A stretch of DNA of 30,979 nt from Gallionellaceae bacterium UBA6222 (lineage in GTDB: Bacteria > Pseudomonadota > Gammaproteobacteria > Burkholderiales > Gallionellaceae): positions 1 to 30,979 of the forward strand of contig DISA01000076.1 in the NCBI GenBank assembly GCA_002421915.1, written 5' to 3'. Below the pieces are notes generated by a model. That model was given only the letters and a program-made list of their open reading frames with translations. It ran no database searches and was not told the DNA's origin. Shown piece by piece: positions 8,170 to 15,774 of this stretch; the stretch's first letter is position 1; each line of letters begins with the position of its first letter. The position numbers and the translations under genes were made by a program.

Positions 8170-8810
8170 CGATTTCCGCGCCCGACGCCTTGTTGTTTGT
8201 CACACCGGACTGTCCGCATTGCGCCATGGTGCAGCGCGGTCTGGCGGAATTGCAGAAGCAGACGCTGGTTGGCACTGTGACGGTGGTGGATGCGGGCGAG
8301 CATCCCGATCTTGCGGCGGAACATGGCGTGCGTGCCGCGCCCTGGCTGAAGCTGGGGCCGTTCACGCTGACCGGGGCGCACAGTGTCGCCGAGCTGCGCC
8401 AGTGGGCGGAGTGGGCGCAGGGTGAGGAGGGGACGGCGCACTACGTGGCGTACTTGTTGCATGAGGGCGGCTATGCGCATGCCAGTGCTTTTATCCATGC
8501 CGACACACTGCGGCTTAAATCGCTGCTCGCCATCGTTGCCGACCCCGCAGCCAATCTCGAAGTGCGTCTGGGCGTGAGCGCATTGCTGGAGGCTTATGCG
8601 AATACGCCGGAGCTGCAACGGCTGTTGCCGCAGCTGGGCGAGCTGTCCCGCCATGCCGATCATCGCGTGCGTGCCGATGCCTGTCATTTGCTCGGTCTTA
8701 CCGGCAGCGCGGCAGCCCGCGCCCCTGTCGCGGCATGCCTGCACGATGCCAGCGAGGAAGTGCGCGAGATCGCGGCAGAGGCGCTGGCAGCACTCGCAAA
8801 ATTGAAATAG
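8166..8810 (+). CDS. Thioredoxin-fold (CPHC) and HEAT-repeat fusion protein
   Basis: A 214-residue cytoplasmic protein with two parts. Residues 7-80 form a thioredoxin/glutaredoxin-like domain with the redox motif CPHC (Cys16-Cys19) and a cis-proline candidate in RAAPW (Pro59). Residues from about 112 to the end are alpha-helical with HEAT-like repeats, including HADHRVRADACHLLG and DASEEVREIAAEALAAL. There is no signal peptide, so it is unlikely to be a periplasmic oxidase. A plausible role is thiol redox control of a partner held by the HEAT repeats, but no substrate is known. Its start overlaps the acylphosphatase stop by four bases. Confidence 0.8.
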   Translation: MTISAPDALLFVTPDCPHCAMVQRGLAELQKQTLVGTVTVVDAGEHPDLAAEHGVRAAPWLKLGPFTLTGAHSVAELRQWAEWAQGEEGTAHYVAYLLHEGGYAHASAFIHADTLRLKSLLAIVADPAANLEVRLGVSALLEAYANTPELQRLLPQLGELSRHADHRVRADACHLLGLTGSAAARAPVAACLHDASEEVREIAAEALAALAKLK

Positions 8811-8875
8811 AGTTCGCGCGGAGATATTTCGGGCAGCGCGCTACGCTGCGAATAATTGAACGAACAGGACATCAC

Positions 8876-9844
8876 ATGCTTACGGCTTTTCTGGCAGTTA
8901 TTCTTGGTTTGGTGATTTTGGTCTGGAGTGCCGACCGCTTCGTGGAAGGGGCCGCATCCGCCGCGCGGCATTTTGGCATGTCGCCGCTGCTGATCGGCAT
9001 GGTGGTCGTGGGCTTTGGCACGTCCGCGCCGGAGATGACGGTTTCCGCACTGGCGGCCATGCAGGGCAATCACGGCATCGCGCTGGGCAATGCCTATGGT
9101 TCGAATATCGCCAACATCGCGCTCATTCTCGGTTTGACCGCGTTGCTCAGCCCCATCGCCGTTCGTTCGCGCGTGTTGCGCAAGGAATTACCGCTGCTCA
9201 TGGCGGTGACCGCGCTGGCGGCCTGGCAGGTGTGGGACGGCGAGATCAGCCGTACCGACGCATGGGTGCTGCTGGGGGTCTTCGTCGCGGTGATGGGCTG
9301 GAGCATCTGGCAAGGCACGCGCAAGAACAGCGATGTGCTTGGGGACGAGTTCAATCAGGAATTGCAGGCGCATGCCATGCCGCTGCGCCGTTCTGTTTTC
9401 TGGCTGGTAGTCGGTCTGGTGTTTCTGATCGTCAGCTCGCGCATTCTGGTCTGGGGCGCGGTGGAGATCGCACTGGGTTTCGGTATCAGCGATCTGGTCA
9501 TCGGTCTCACCATCGTCGCGGTCGGTACTTCGCTGCCGGAACTGGCTTCATCCATCATCGCCTCGCGCAAGGGGGAGCACGACATCGCATTGGGCAATGT
9601 CCTCGGTTCCAATCTGTTCAACACGCTGGCGGTGGTGGGTATCGCAGGGGCGATCGGGCCGATTCCGGCGGGGGCGGAAGTCTTCTCGCGGGACATGCTG
9701 GTGATGGCCGCGCTGACCGTCTTGCTGTTCGTTTTCTGCTACGGCTTTCGTGGGCCGCACCGGATCAGTCGTCCGGAAGGCGGAATCCTGTTGCTCTCTT
9801 ATGTGGCTTACACGTCCTGGCTGTTGCTGGCGACTATGGGTTAA
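8876..9844 (+). CDS. Calcium/sodium antiporter, YrbG-type CaCA family
   Basis: Inner-membrane cation/Ca2+ antiporter of 322 residues with about ten hydrophobic segments. The two inverted alpha-repeats are clear: GFGTSAPEMTVSA followed by ALGNAYGSNIAN, and AVGTSLPELASS followed by ALGNVLGSNLFN. These contain the acidic and serine residues that bind the ions. A central cytoplasmic loop connects the halves. The ATG at 8876 has AGGA seven bases upstream, and the longer open frame from 8735 would overlap the HEAT gene. It could share the yjbQ transcript (65-base gap). Confidence 0.93.
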   Translation: MLTAFLAVILGLVILVWSADRFVEGAASAARHFGMSPLLIGMVVVGFGTSAPEMTVSALAAMQGNHGIALGNAYGSNIANIALILGLTALLSPIAVRSRVLRKELPLLMAVTALAAWQVWDGEISRTDAWVLLGVFVAVMGWSIWQGTRKNSDVLGDEFNQELQAHAMPLRRSVFWLVVGLVFLIVSSRILVWGAVEIALGFGISDLVIGLTIVAVGTSLPELASSIIASRKGEHDIALGNVLGSNLFNTLAVVGIAGAIGPIPAGAEVFSRDMLVMAALTVLLFVFCYGFRGPHRISRPEGGILLLSYVAYTSWLLLATMG

Positions 9845-9853
9845 TGCGCAGTA

Positions 9854-11023
9854 TCAGGGTATCAGCGGCTGTGGCTTGCCGAACAGCCAGCCCTGCCCGT
9901 AATCGCAGCCCAGCGCGGCTAGTACATCACTGGCCTCGCGTGTTTCGATTCCTTCCGCCACCACCGTCATGCCCAGCGTGTGGGCCAGATTGATGGAGGA
10001 GCGGACGATTTCCATGCTGTCGGTGGAGGTCAACATCGGTGCAACGAAGGCGCGGTCGATCTTTAGTGTGCCGATCGGATAGCGTTGCAGCGTATCCAGA
10101 CCAGAATACCCTGTTCCATAATCATCCAATGCGAGCTGGAAGCCCAGATCAATCAGTCTGCCCAGAATGAGCATGGCGACCTCAGGTTGCTCGACCATCA
10201 CGGTTTCAGTCAATTCCAGTTTCAGTGCATGGGCCGGCATTTCATGTATGGCTATGATCGCTTTGATATCGTTAACCAGATTCTCCCCGGTCAGCTGGCG
10301 TGCTGACAGGTTGACACTGACAAAGGGCTGCTCGTGCCGGGTGAGTTTGCGCAACTTTGGCCAGTCACGGCAGGTGCGGTCCAGTGTCCAAAGTCCAAGC
10401 TGGCGGATTTGCCCGGTCTGCTCCGCCAGCCACAAAAAGTCCATGGGCGGGATCAAGCCATCGGTGGGGTGATGCCAGCGAATCAGCGCCTCGAATCCGG
10501 CAATATTGTCATCGGAAAGGCTGCAAATCGGTTGGTAGTAAAGCTCGAATTCGTTCTGGGCGAGGGCGCGGGTGATGTCGTGTGCCAGAGAGAGTTTCTG
10601 GGTGGCGACACCTTGCAGTTTTTTTCGTGCCGCTGCGCTACCCAAACTGGTTGGATGATTCATGGCTTCATCCGTATGCCCGGTTTGGTTCCTGAAACGC
10701 TCGAGGATGACTTGCAACAGATGGCGCAGCACAGGGTCACTCCGGTCCAGTAACTCTTGCACGAGTTGGTGTTCGATCTGGATCAGGGTTGTATCTGCAG
10801 TGGCGCGTGCCGTTGCCGTACGTGGTTGTTGGTCAAGCAGGGCGATTTCGCCAAAAAGTTCGCCTTGTTGCAGCAAGCTGAGGCGCTGTTCGTTTAGCGG
10901 CCCCTGATGCACGATCTCTACTGCGCCGGTTTCGATAATAAAAGCGCAGCAGCCGTCATCACCTTCGGTAAAAATGGTTTGGCCTTTGCAGAACAACTTC
11001 CTATTGAGTTGGTCGAGAGGCAT
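9854..11023 (-). CDS. Cyclic-nucleotide-binding domain/EAL phosphodiesterase
   Basis: A 389-residue cytoplasmic signalling protein. Residues about 8-105 are a Crp-like cyclic-nucleotide-binding domain with a phosphate-binding cassette (GELFGEIALLDQQPRTATARA spans it). There is no helix-turn-helix. Residues about 150-389 form an EAL domain with EALIRWHHP, SVNLSARQL, LELTETVM, DDYGTGYSGL, KIDRAFV and VVAEGIET, so the catalytic residues for c-di-GMP hydrolysis look intact. This suggests control of c-di-GMP breakdown by cAMP, cGMP or a similar ligand. The ATG at 11023 fits the domain start but has no Shine-Dalgarno; a better-placed one serves a small overlapping frame (11001-11063). Confidence 0.9.
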   Translation of the reverse strand: MPLDQLNRKLFCKGQTIFTEGDDGCCAFIIETGAVEIVHQGPLNEQRLSLLQQGELFGEIALLDQQPRTATARATADTTLIQIEHQLVQELLDRSDPVLRHLLQVILERFRNQTGHTDEAMNHPTSLGSAAARKKLQGVATQKLSLAHDITRALAQNEFELYYQPICSLSDDNIAGFEALIRWHHPTDGLIPPMDFLWLAEQTGQIRQLGLWTLDRTCRDWPKLRKLTRHEQPFVSVNLSARQLTGENLVNDIKAIIAIHEMPAHALKLELTETVMVEQPEVAMLILGRLIDLGFQLALDDYGTGYSGLDTLQRYPIGTLKIDRAFVAPMLTSTDSMEIVRSSINLAHTLGMTVVAEGIETREASDVLAALGCDYGQGWLFGKPQPLIP

Positions 11024-11063
11024 GATCGTAATAAGTATCAGTCGGGCAAACGGAGTGGCGCAT
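11001..11063 (-). CDS. Possible 20-codon leader ORF upstream of CNB-EAL gene
   Basis: A near-perfect ribosome site, GGAGGAGA (11066-11073), stands 5 bases (from its GGAGG core) before an ATG that opens a 20-codon frame, MRHSVCPTDTYYDHASRPTQ. The frame ends in TAG at 11001, 23 bases inside the EAL gene and in a different frame. It may be a translational coupling leader for the EAL gene, which lacks its own ribosome site. It could equally be coincidence. Confidence 0.3.
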   Translation of the reverse strand: MRHSVCPTDTYYDHASRPTQ

Positions 11064-11148
11064 ATTCTCCTCCAACGCATCGATCACGCAAGCTCAAAAT
11101 TGGCCTGCACATTTCTTCTTTATCAAGCCCGACGTAGCCAGTCACAGA

Positions 11149-12375
11149 TTAGTGCGCGCCCCCATCCTGGTCATGCCCGTGCTTTCGGTAAAGCCAGGAC
11201 ATGATGCCGATCAACAGCATGCCGAACACGGAGATAATGACGTAAATCGACCAGTCGAGTTTGACCATCAGGGCGTACAAAGCCAGCATCACGAAGATGC
11301 TGATATTTTCATTAAAATTCTGTACCGCGATGGAGCGTCCTGCACCCATCAGAAGATGGCCGCGATGCTGGAGCAGGGCATTCATCGGCACCACGAAGAA
11401 ACCGGCCATGATGCCGATGCCGATCAGCAGCAGGATGGCGACTAGCGGGCTGGTGACGAGCATCATGGACAGCACCAGTACACCCATGCCAATCCCGACC
11501 GGGATGACCCTGACCGCATGTTCCAGTTTGACAAAACGTGCCGCCAGGATCGAGCCGATAGCAATACCGACAGCAACCCAAGCGGTGAGTTTGGCTGCCG
11601 CGCCTATGTCGTAATGCAATACAACGGCGGCCCATGCCAGTACCAGCAAACGCAGTGTGGCACCGGCACCCCAGAATAAAGTGGTAACAGCCAGCGAGAC
11701 TTGCCCCAGCGGATCCTTCCATAGTAGTTTGAAACAGTGCGCAAAATCCTTGATCAGGAATAGCGGGCTGGGCGACAGGGGTTTGTGTTCAATCGGCACC
11801 AGCGGAATGTAGAGGTTGAACAGTGCCGCGACCATATAGATCAGAAAGATGATAAAGATAGCCAGTTCCGGCGGTGTGACCATGGCAGGGACGTGCAGGG
11901 TGTGCATGATTGTGTGAGCGGTGCCGGGTGAAATCAGGATGCCGCCCACAATCGCCCCCAAGATGATGGCGGCCACTGTCAAGCCTTCCATCCAGCTGTT
12001 CGCCCACACCAGCCGCTCCGGCGGCAGATATTCGGTAAGGATGCCGTACTTGGCCGGCGAGTAGGCTGCCGCGCCAAAACCGGCCACGCCGTATGCAAGC
12101 AGCGGATTTACGCCGACCAGCATGGCGAGGCAACCGAACATTTTGATTGCGTTGCTGATCAGCATCACTCGCCCCTTGGGCAGCGAATCGGCGAATGCAC
12201 CGACGAACGGCGCGAGGAAGATGAAAGAGAGGATGAAAGCCTGTTGCAGCACAGGCGTGTGCCAACCGGGTGCGTGTACTTGTTTAAGGAGGGCGATGGC
12301 GGCAAACAGCAAAGCATTGTCTGCGAGCGCGGAAAAGAACTGCGCTGCGAGGATGGTGTAAAAACCGCGTTTCAC
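11149..12375 (-). CDS. lplT: Lysophospholipid transporter LplT (MFS)
   Basis: Inner-membrane major facilitator that flips lysophospholipids for re-acylation on the cytoplasmic side. The 408-residue product has about twelve hydrophobic segments and the LplT start KRGFYTILAAQFFSALADNAL, then FAPFVGAFADSLPKGRVM-like loop sequence and YSPAKYGILTEYLPPERLVWAN. I chose the GTG at 12375 because family members start at this point. A GTG at 12435 would add 20 residues without family support. In enterobacteria lplT is paired with aas; no aas is present here. It is divergent from alr. Confidence 0.9.
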   Translation of the reverse strand: MKRGFYTILAAQFFSALADNALLFAAIALLKQVHAPGWHTPVLQQAFILSFIFLAPFVGAFADSLPKGRVMLISNAIKMFGCLAMLVGVNPLLAYGVAGFGAAAYSPAKYGILTEYLPPERLVWANSWMEGLTVAAIILGAIVGGILISPGTAHTIMHTLHVPAMVTPPELAIFIIFLIYMVAALFNLYIPLVPIEHKPLSPSPLFLIKDFAHCFKLLWKDPLGQVSLAVTTLFWGAGATLRLLVLAWAAVVLHYDIGAAAKLTAWVAVGIAIGSILAARFVKLEHAVRVIPVGIGMGVLVLSMMLVTSPLVAILLLIGIGIMAGFFVVPMNALLQHRGHLLMGAGRSIAVQNFNENISIFVMLALYALMVKLDWSIYVIISVFGMLLIGIMSWLYRKHGHDQDGGAH

Positions 12376-12411
12376 GTTGTTGATTGATTGGTTTGTCCGG
12401 ATTGGCGCGGT

Positions 12412-12417
12412 TTTATA
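12412..12417 (-). promoter_or_regulatory. Candidate -10 box for lplT
   Basis: On the minus strand the sequence reads TATAAA, about 37 bases before the chosen GTG start of lplT. No good -35 box is visible at 16-18 bases upstream, so support is weak. Confidence 0.3.
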
Positions 12418-12491
12418 ACATGAAATATCCGCCACGTTGATTAAATTCTGGTTGCGGGCTGTGGTTTTCGAAAGGCAGCGGATGGGCGGCC

Positions 12492-12500
12492 TGCTATCAT
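12492..12500 (+). promoter_or_regulatory. Candidate extended -10 promoter for alr
   Basis: TGCTATCAT matches the extended -10 pattern TGnTATnAT, located 27 bases before the alr ATG at 12527. A transcription start near 12507 would give a leader of about 20 bases and exclude an alternative ATG at 12482. No clear -35 box is seen, as is common for extended -10 promoters. Confidence 0.35.
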
Positions 12501-12526
12501 TCGCCTATCCTTTGAAAAAACCCCGT

Positions 12527-13594
12527 ATGTCCATGTCACGACCGATCAGTGCCCATATTGACCTTTCCGCGCTGGCGCACAATCTGTACATCGCACGCAG
12601 TGCTACCTCGGCACGGATTCTTGCCGTCATCAAGGCGAACGCTTACGGGCATGGCCTGTTGCAGGCGGCGGGTGCGTTGCGTGATGCCGATGGCTTTGCA
12701 CTGCTCGATGTGCGTGATGCGGTCGCTTTGCGCGAAGCGGGCTTTCGCCAACCGCTTCTGCTGTTGGAGGGGTTCTTCTCGCGCGACGAACTGCCGCTTC
12801 TTGCTGAATATGAATTAAGCAGCGTCATCCACAGCCAGCGCCAACTGGATTGGCTGGATGCCTATCCGCGTCGACACGGTTTGCCGGTCTGGCTCAAGCT
12901 TAACAGCGGCATGAACCGGCTTGGTTTTGCCCCGGCAGAGTTCTCTTCCGTGCTGGAGAAGCTGAAAGCGCATCGCGCCGTGCGCGACATCACGCTGATG
13001 ACGCATTTCGCGCAGGCGGATGAGGCAATGGGCATCGATGCCCAACACGAGGTGTTCAAACAGCTGGCCAGCTCGCAGCGTTTGCCCTGTTCACTGGCGA
13101 ATTCCGCCGCCATTTTGCGCCAACCACAAACCCACGGTGACTGGGTGCGCCCCGGCATCATGCTCTACGGCAGTTCGCCGTTCACTGATGTCAGCGCTCA
13201 ACAATTGGGTTTGCAGCCGGTAATGACTTTGAGCAGCGAAATCATTTCGATCCAGCACCTGCGAGCGGGAGAGGCGGTTGGCTACGGCGCCCTTTTCCGG
13301 GCTGAGCACAGTATGCGCATCGGGACTGTGGCGTGTGGCTATGCGGACGGTTATCCGCGTCATGCGCCGAGCGGCACCCCCGTCATGATCGAAGCCCAAC
13401 GCACGCGCACACTGGGGAGGGTGTCGATGGACATGCTGGCGGTGGACTTGAACGGGCTGCCCGATGTTAAGGTTGGCAGCCGCGTTGTGCTGTGGGGTGA
13501 AGGTTTGCCGGTGGATGAAGTCGCGCGTGCAGCCGGTACTATCAGTTACGAGTTACTGTGCGCGCTGGCACCGCGCGTCCCGGTTACTTCCTGA
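12527..13594 (+). CDS. alr: Alanine racemase
   Basis: PLP-dependent enzyme that makes D-alanine for peptidoglycan. The 355-residue product has the PLP lysine in AVIKANAYGHG (Lys36), the catalytic tyrosine in AVGYGALF, and the C-terminal SYELLCALAPRVP motif. I chose ATG 12527 (MSMSRPISAHIDL), which fits the family N-terminus. ATG 12482 is an alternative with AAAGG six bases upstream that would add 15 residues. ATG 12533 would remove two. It is followed by a repeat/hairpin and the convergent selU gene. Confidence 0.95.
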   Translation: MSMSRPISAHIDLSALAHNLYIARSATSARILAVIKANAYGHGLLQAAGALRDADGFALLDVRDAVALREAGFRQPLLLLEGFFSRDELPLLAEYELSSVIHSQRQLDWLDAYPRRHGLPVWLKLNSGMNRLGFAPAEFSSVLEKLKAHRAVRDITLMTHFAQADEAMGIDAQHEVFKQLASSQRLPCSLANSAAILRQPQTHGDWVRPGIMLYGSSPFTDVSAQQLGLQPVMTLSSEIISIQHLRAGEAVGYGALFRAEHSMRIGTVACGYADGYPRHAPSGTPVMIEAQRTRTLGRVSMDMLAVDLNGLPDVKVGSRVVLWGEGLPVDEVARAAGTISYELLCALAPRVPVTS

Positions 13595-13617
13595 AATCGG
13601 GCGGCGCGGACGCGGGG

Positions 13618-13669
13618 CGGGTTTTAACCCGACAGATTTTTCATGATTTATGTCGGGCTGGAACCCGAC
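13618..13669. repeat. REP-like palindromic element between alr and selU
   Basis: Two hairpins sit between the convergent genes: CGGGTT-TT-AACCCG (13618-13631) and GTCGGG (13652-13657) with CCCGAC (13664-13669), loop CTGGAA. In addition CCCGACA (13628-13634) can pair with TGTCGGG (13651-13657) around an AT-rich loop. The motif resembles the short GTCGGG/CCCGAC repeats dispersed in many proteobacterial genomes. It ends directly at the selU stop codon and may act as a two-way terminator. Confidence 0.5.
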
Positions 13670-14710
13670 CTAGCCTTCAAGCAAACCGCGCGCGACCTCG
13701 CGCATCTTTTGCGGTGCCGTATCGCTAATCGCAATCACTCCGGCTTTGGATAGTTCGACGAAGTGATTTGCTTGCGAGCGAAGATAGCCGGGGTCGTAAT
13801 GCAGTGCAAGCAATTCGTCCACCAGTGCATGAAAATCTCCGTCCCGTATCAGTCCTTCCCAGTGTTGCAGGCGCTTCGCGCCGTGGAAAGTATGCAACGC
13901 CTGCAGGCGTTCGATCAGCGTGTCCGGCGCATCGAGGAAGTGGCGGTATTCTTCCAGAAGCAGCGTGATGCGTGTTTTGCGCGCGGTGTCGAGCAATACG
14001 CAGGCGCTTTGGTGCATCGTGTTCACCAGCGCGGACGGCAGGCCGATGCGGCCGATGCGGTTGCTTTCCGCCTCGACGAAGACCGGGTGCGCGGGGTCGA
14101 ATCCGTGCAGGGCTTGCCGCAGACAGGTGTCGAACCAGCGCTGCGACGGTTGCGCCCCTTCCCGCTGGCCCAGCACCGAGCCGCGATGCCGCGCCAGGGT
14201 TTCCAGATCGAGCACCTGCGCCCCTTCCGCCGCCAGGGCATCGAGCAAACGGGTCTTGCCGCTGCCGGTGGCGCCGCAAATCACGCGAAAGACCAGCGTG
14301 GCGGGCAGTTGTTCCAGTTGTTCCAGCACTTCGCGCCGATAGGCCTTGTAGCCGCCTTCCAGTTTGTGTGCCGCCCAGCCGATCTGCCCCAGGATGATGC
14401 TCATCGCACCGCTGCGCTGGCCGCCGCGCCAGCAGTAGATCAGCGGTTTCCACGATTTCGGATGGTCGCGGAAAGACGTTTCAAGGTGGCGGGCGATGTT
14501 CTTTGCCACCAGTGCAGCGCCCACCTTGCGTGCCTCGAACGGCGACACCTGTTTGTATAATGTGCCGACGGTGACGCGTTCCTCATCCGATAACACCGGG
14601 CAGTTGATCGCGCCGGGAATGTGGTCGTCGGCGAACTCGGCGGGCGTGCGCACGTCGATGATTTCGTCAAAGTCACCGAGCTGTGATAGGTTCGCGGTTC
14701 TGAAAAGCAT
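13670..14710 (-). CDS. selU: tRNA 2-selenouridine synthase (MnmH/SelU)
   Basis: Converts 2-thiouridine at the wobble position of tRNA-Lys, -Glu and -Gln to 2-selenouridine through a geranylated intermediate, using selenophosphate. The 346-residue protein has an N-terminal rhodanese domain (about 5-125) with the active cysteine in IYCWRGGQRSG (Cys93). A P-loop domain follows with GATGSGKT (146-153). The ATG at 14710 fits the family start, though no ribosome site is obvious. The open frame continues upstream into selD antisense. The gene is divergent from selD, its selenium donor. Confidence 0.94.
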   Translation of the reverse strand: MLFRTANLSQLGDFDEIIDVRTPAEFADDHIPGAINCPVLSDEERVTVGTLYKQVSPFEARKVGAALVAKNIARHLETSFRDHPKSWKPLIYCWRGGQRSGAMSIILGQIGWAAHKLEGGYKAYRREVLEQLEQLPATLVFRVICGATGSGKTRLLDALAAEGAQVLDLETLARHRGSVLGQREGAQPSQRWFDTCLRQALHGFDPAHPVFVEAESNRIGRIGLPSALVNTMHQSACVLLDTARKTRITLLLEEYRHFLDAPDTLIERLQALHTFHGAKRLQHWEGLIRDGDFHALVDELLALHYDPGYLRSQANHFVELSKAGVIAISDTAPQKMREVARGLLEG

Positions 14711-14728
14711 ATTGAAAATGGAGCAGAG

Positions 14729-15769
14729 ATGTCCGAAGTGAAGTTGACCCGATTGTCGCACGGTGGCGGATGCGGCTGCAAAATAGCCCCGGGATTGTTG
14801 CAGGAGATTCTGGGCAAAACCAAACATGCGATGCCGTTCCCCGACCTGTTGGTGGGCATCGAGAGCAGCGACGATGCGGCGGTGTATCGCCTCAACGACC
14901 GGCAGGCCATTATCGCCACCACCGATTTCTTCATGCCCATCGTGGATGATCCGTTCGACTTCGGCCGCATTGCCGCGACCAACGCCATTTCCGATGTGTA
15001 TGCCATGGGCGGCACCCCGATCATGGCGCTAGCCATCGTGGGCATGCCCATCGACAAGCTGCAGCCGGACACCATCCGCCGCATCCTCGAAGGCGGCGAA
15101 GCGGTGTGCCGCGAGGCGGGCATCCCCATCGCGGGCGGCCATTCCATCGATGCGCCGGAGCCGATCTACGGACTGGTCGCGCTCGGCATCGTGCATCCCG
15201 ACCATGTCAAGAAGAACAACGCGGCGCGCGCCGGTGATGTGCTGGTCCTCGGCAAGGGGCTGGGCATCGGTGTGCTGGCCGCGGCGATGAAGAAGGAACT
15301 GCTGAGTCCGGCGGGCTATGCGCAGATGATCGCCACCACCACGCAGCTGAACCGGGTGGGCAGCGAGCTGGCAGCGATGCCGGATGTGCATGCGCTGACC
15401 GATGTGACCGGCTTTGGTTTGCTTGGCCATTTGCTGGAGATATGCCGTGGCTCGAAGCTGGGTGCAACCGTAAAATTCAGCCGCGTGCCGACCTTGTCAG
15501 AGGCGCTGCCGCTGGTGCAGCAGGGCATCGTCGCCGGTGCCATTGCGCGCAATCTGGCGAGCTACGGGCACGAGGTGGATTTCGCGCCGGAACTGGCGGA
15601 CTGGCAACGCCGGTTGCTGGCCGATCCGCAGACCAGCGGCGGCCTGCTGGCGGCGGTTGCGCCGGAAGCGGCAGATGAAGTGTTGGCGCGTTTCCGCGAC
15701 GCGGGCTTCGCGCAAGCGGCAGTGATCGGAAAGATCGGGCAGGGTACGGCGCGAGTTTTGGTGATATGA
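14729..15769 (+). CDS. selD: Selenide, water dikinase (selenophosphate synthetase)
   Basis: Uses ATP to make selenophosphate from selenide, the donor for 2-selenouridine and, where present, selenocysteine. The 346-residue product carries the N-terminal catalytic segment SHGGGCGCKIAPG, with Cys15 and Lys18 matching Cys17 and Lys20 of E. coli. The position is encoded by TGC, so this is a cysteine-type and not a selenocysteine-type enzyme. The AIR-synthase fold motifs DDAAVY, ATTDFFMPIVDDP and TDVTGFGLLGH follow. GGAG lies 5 bases before the ATG. Its stop is 5 bases from the 3' end of the opposite-strand tRNA gene. Confidence 0.96.
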   Translation: MSEVKLTRLSHGGGCGCKIAPGLLQEILGKTKHAMPFPDLLVGIESSDDAAVYRLNDRQAIIATTDFFMPIVDDPFDFGRIAATNAISDVYAMGGTPIMALAIVGMPIDKLQPDTIRRILEGGEAVCREAGIPIAGGHSIDAPEPIYGLVALGIVHPDHVKKNNAARAGDVLVLGKGLGIGVLAAAMKKELLSPAGYAQMIATTTQLNRVGSELAAMPDVHALTDVTGFGLLGHLLEICRGSKLGATVKFSRVPTLSEALPLVQQGIVAGAIARNLASYGHEVDFAPELADWQRRLLADPQTSGGLLAAVAPEAADEVLARFRDAGFAQAAVIGKIGQGTARVLVI

Positions 15770-15774
15770 GTGTC

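Noticed and set aside
9232..9993. 253-codon plus-strand frame within the antiporter gene
   Set aside because: It is a shifted shadow of the antiporter, glycine/arginine-rich and without domains.
13763..14560. 265-codon plus-strand frame opposite selU
   Set aside because: The opposite strand has a complete SelU with rhodanese Cys and P-loop; this frame has no recognisable features.
14760..14790. Possible selenocysteine codon in SelD
   Set aside because: The catalytic position is TGC (Cys) and not TGA; no recoding is needed.
14711..14827. N-terminal extension of selU
   Set aside because: The open frame continues but is antisense to the catalytic N-terminus of selD and is not SelU-like before MLFRTANLSQ.
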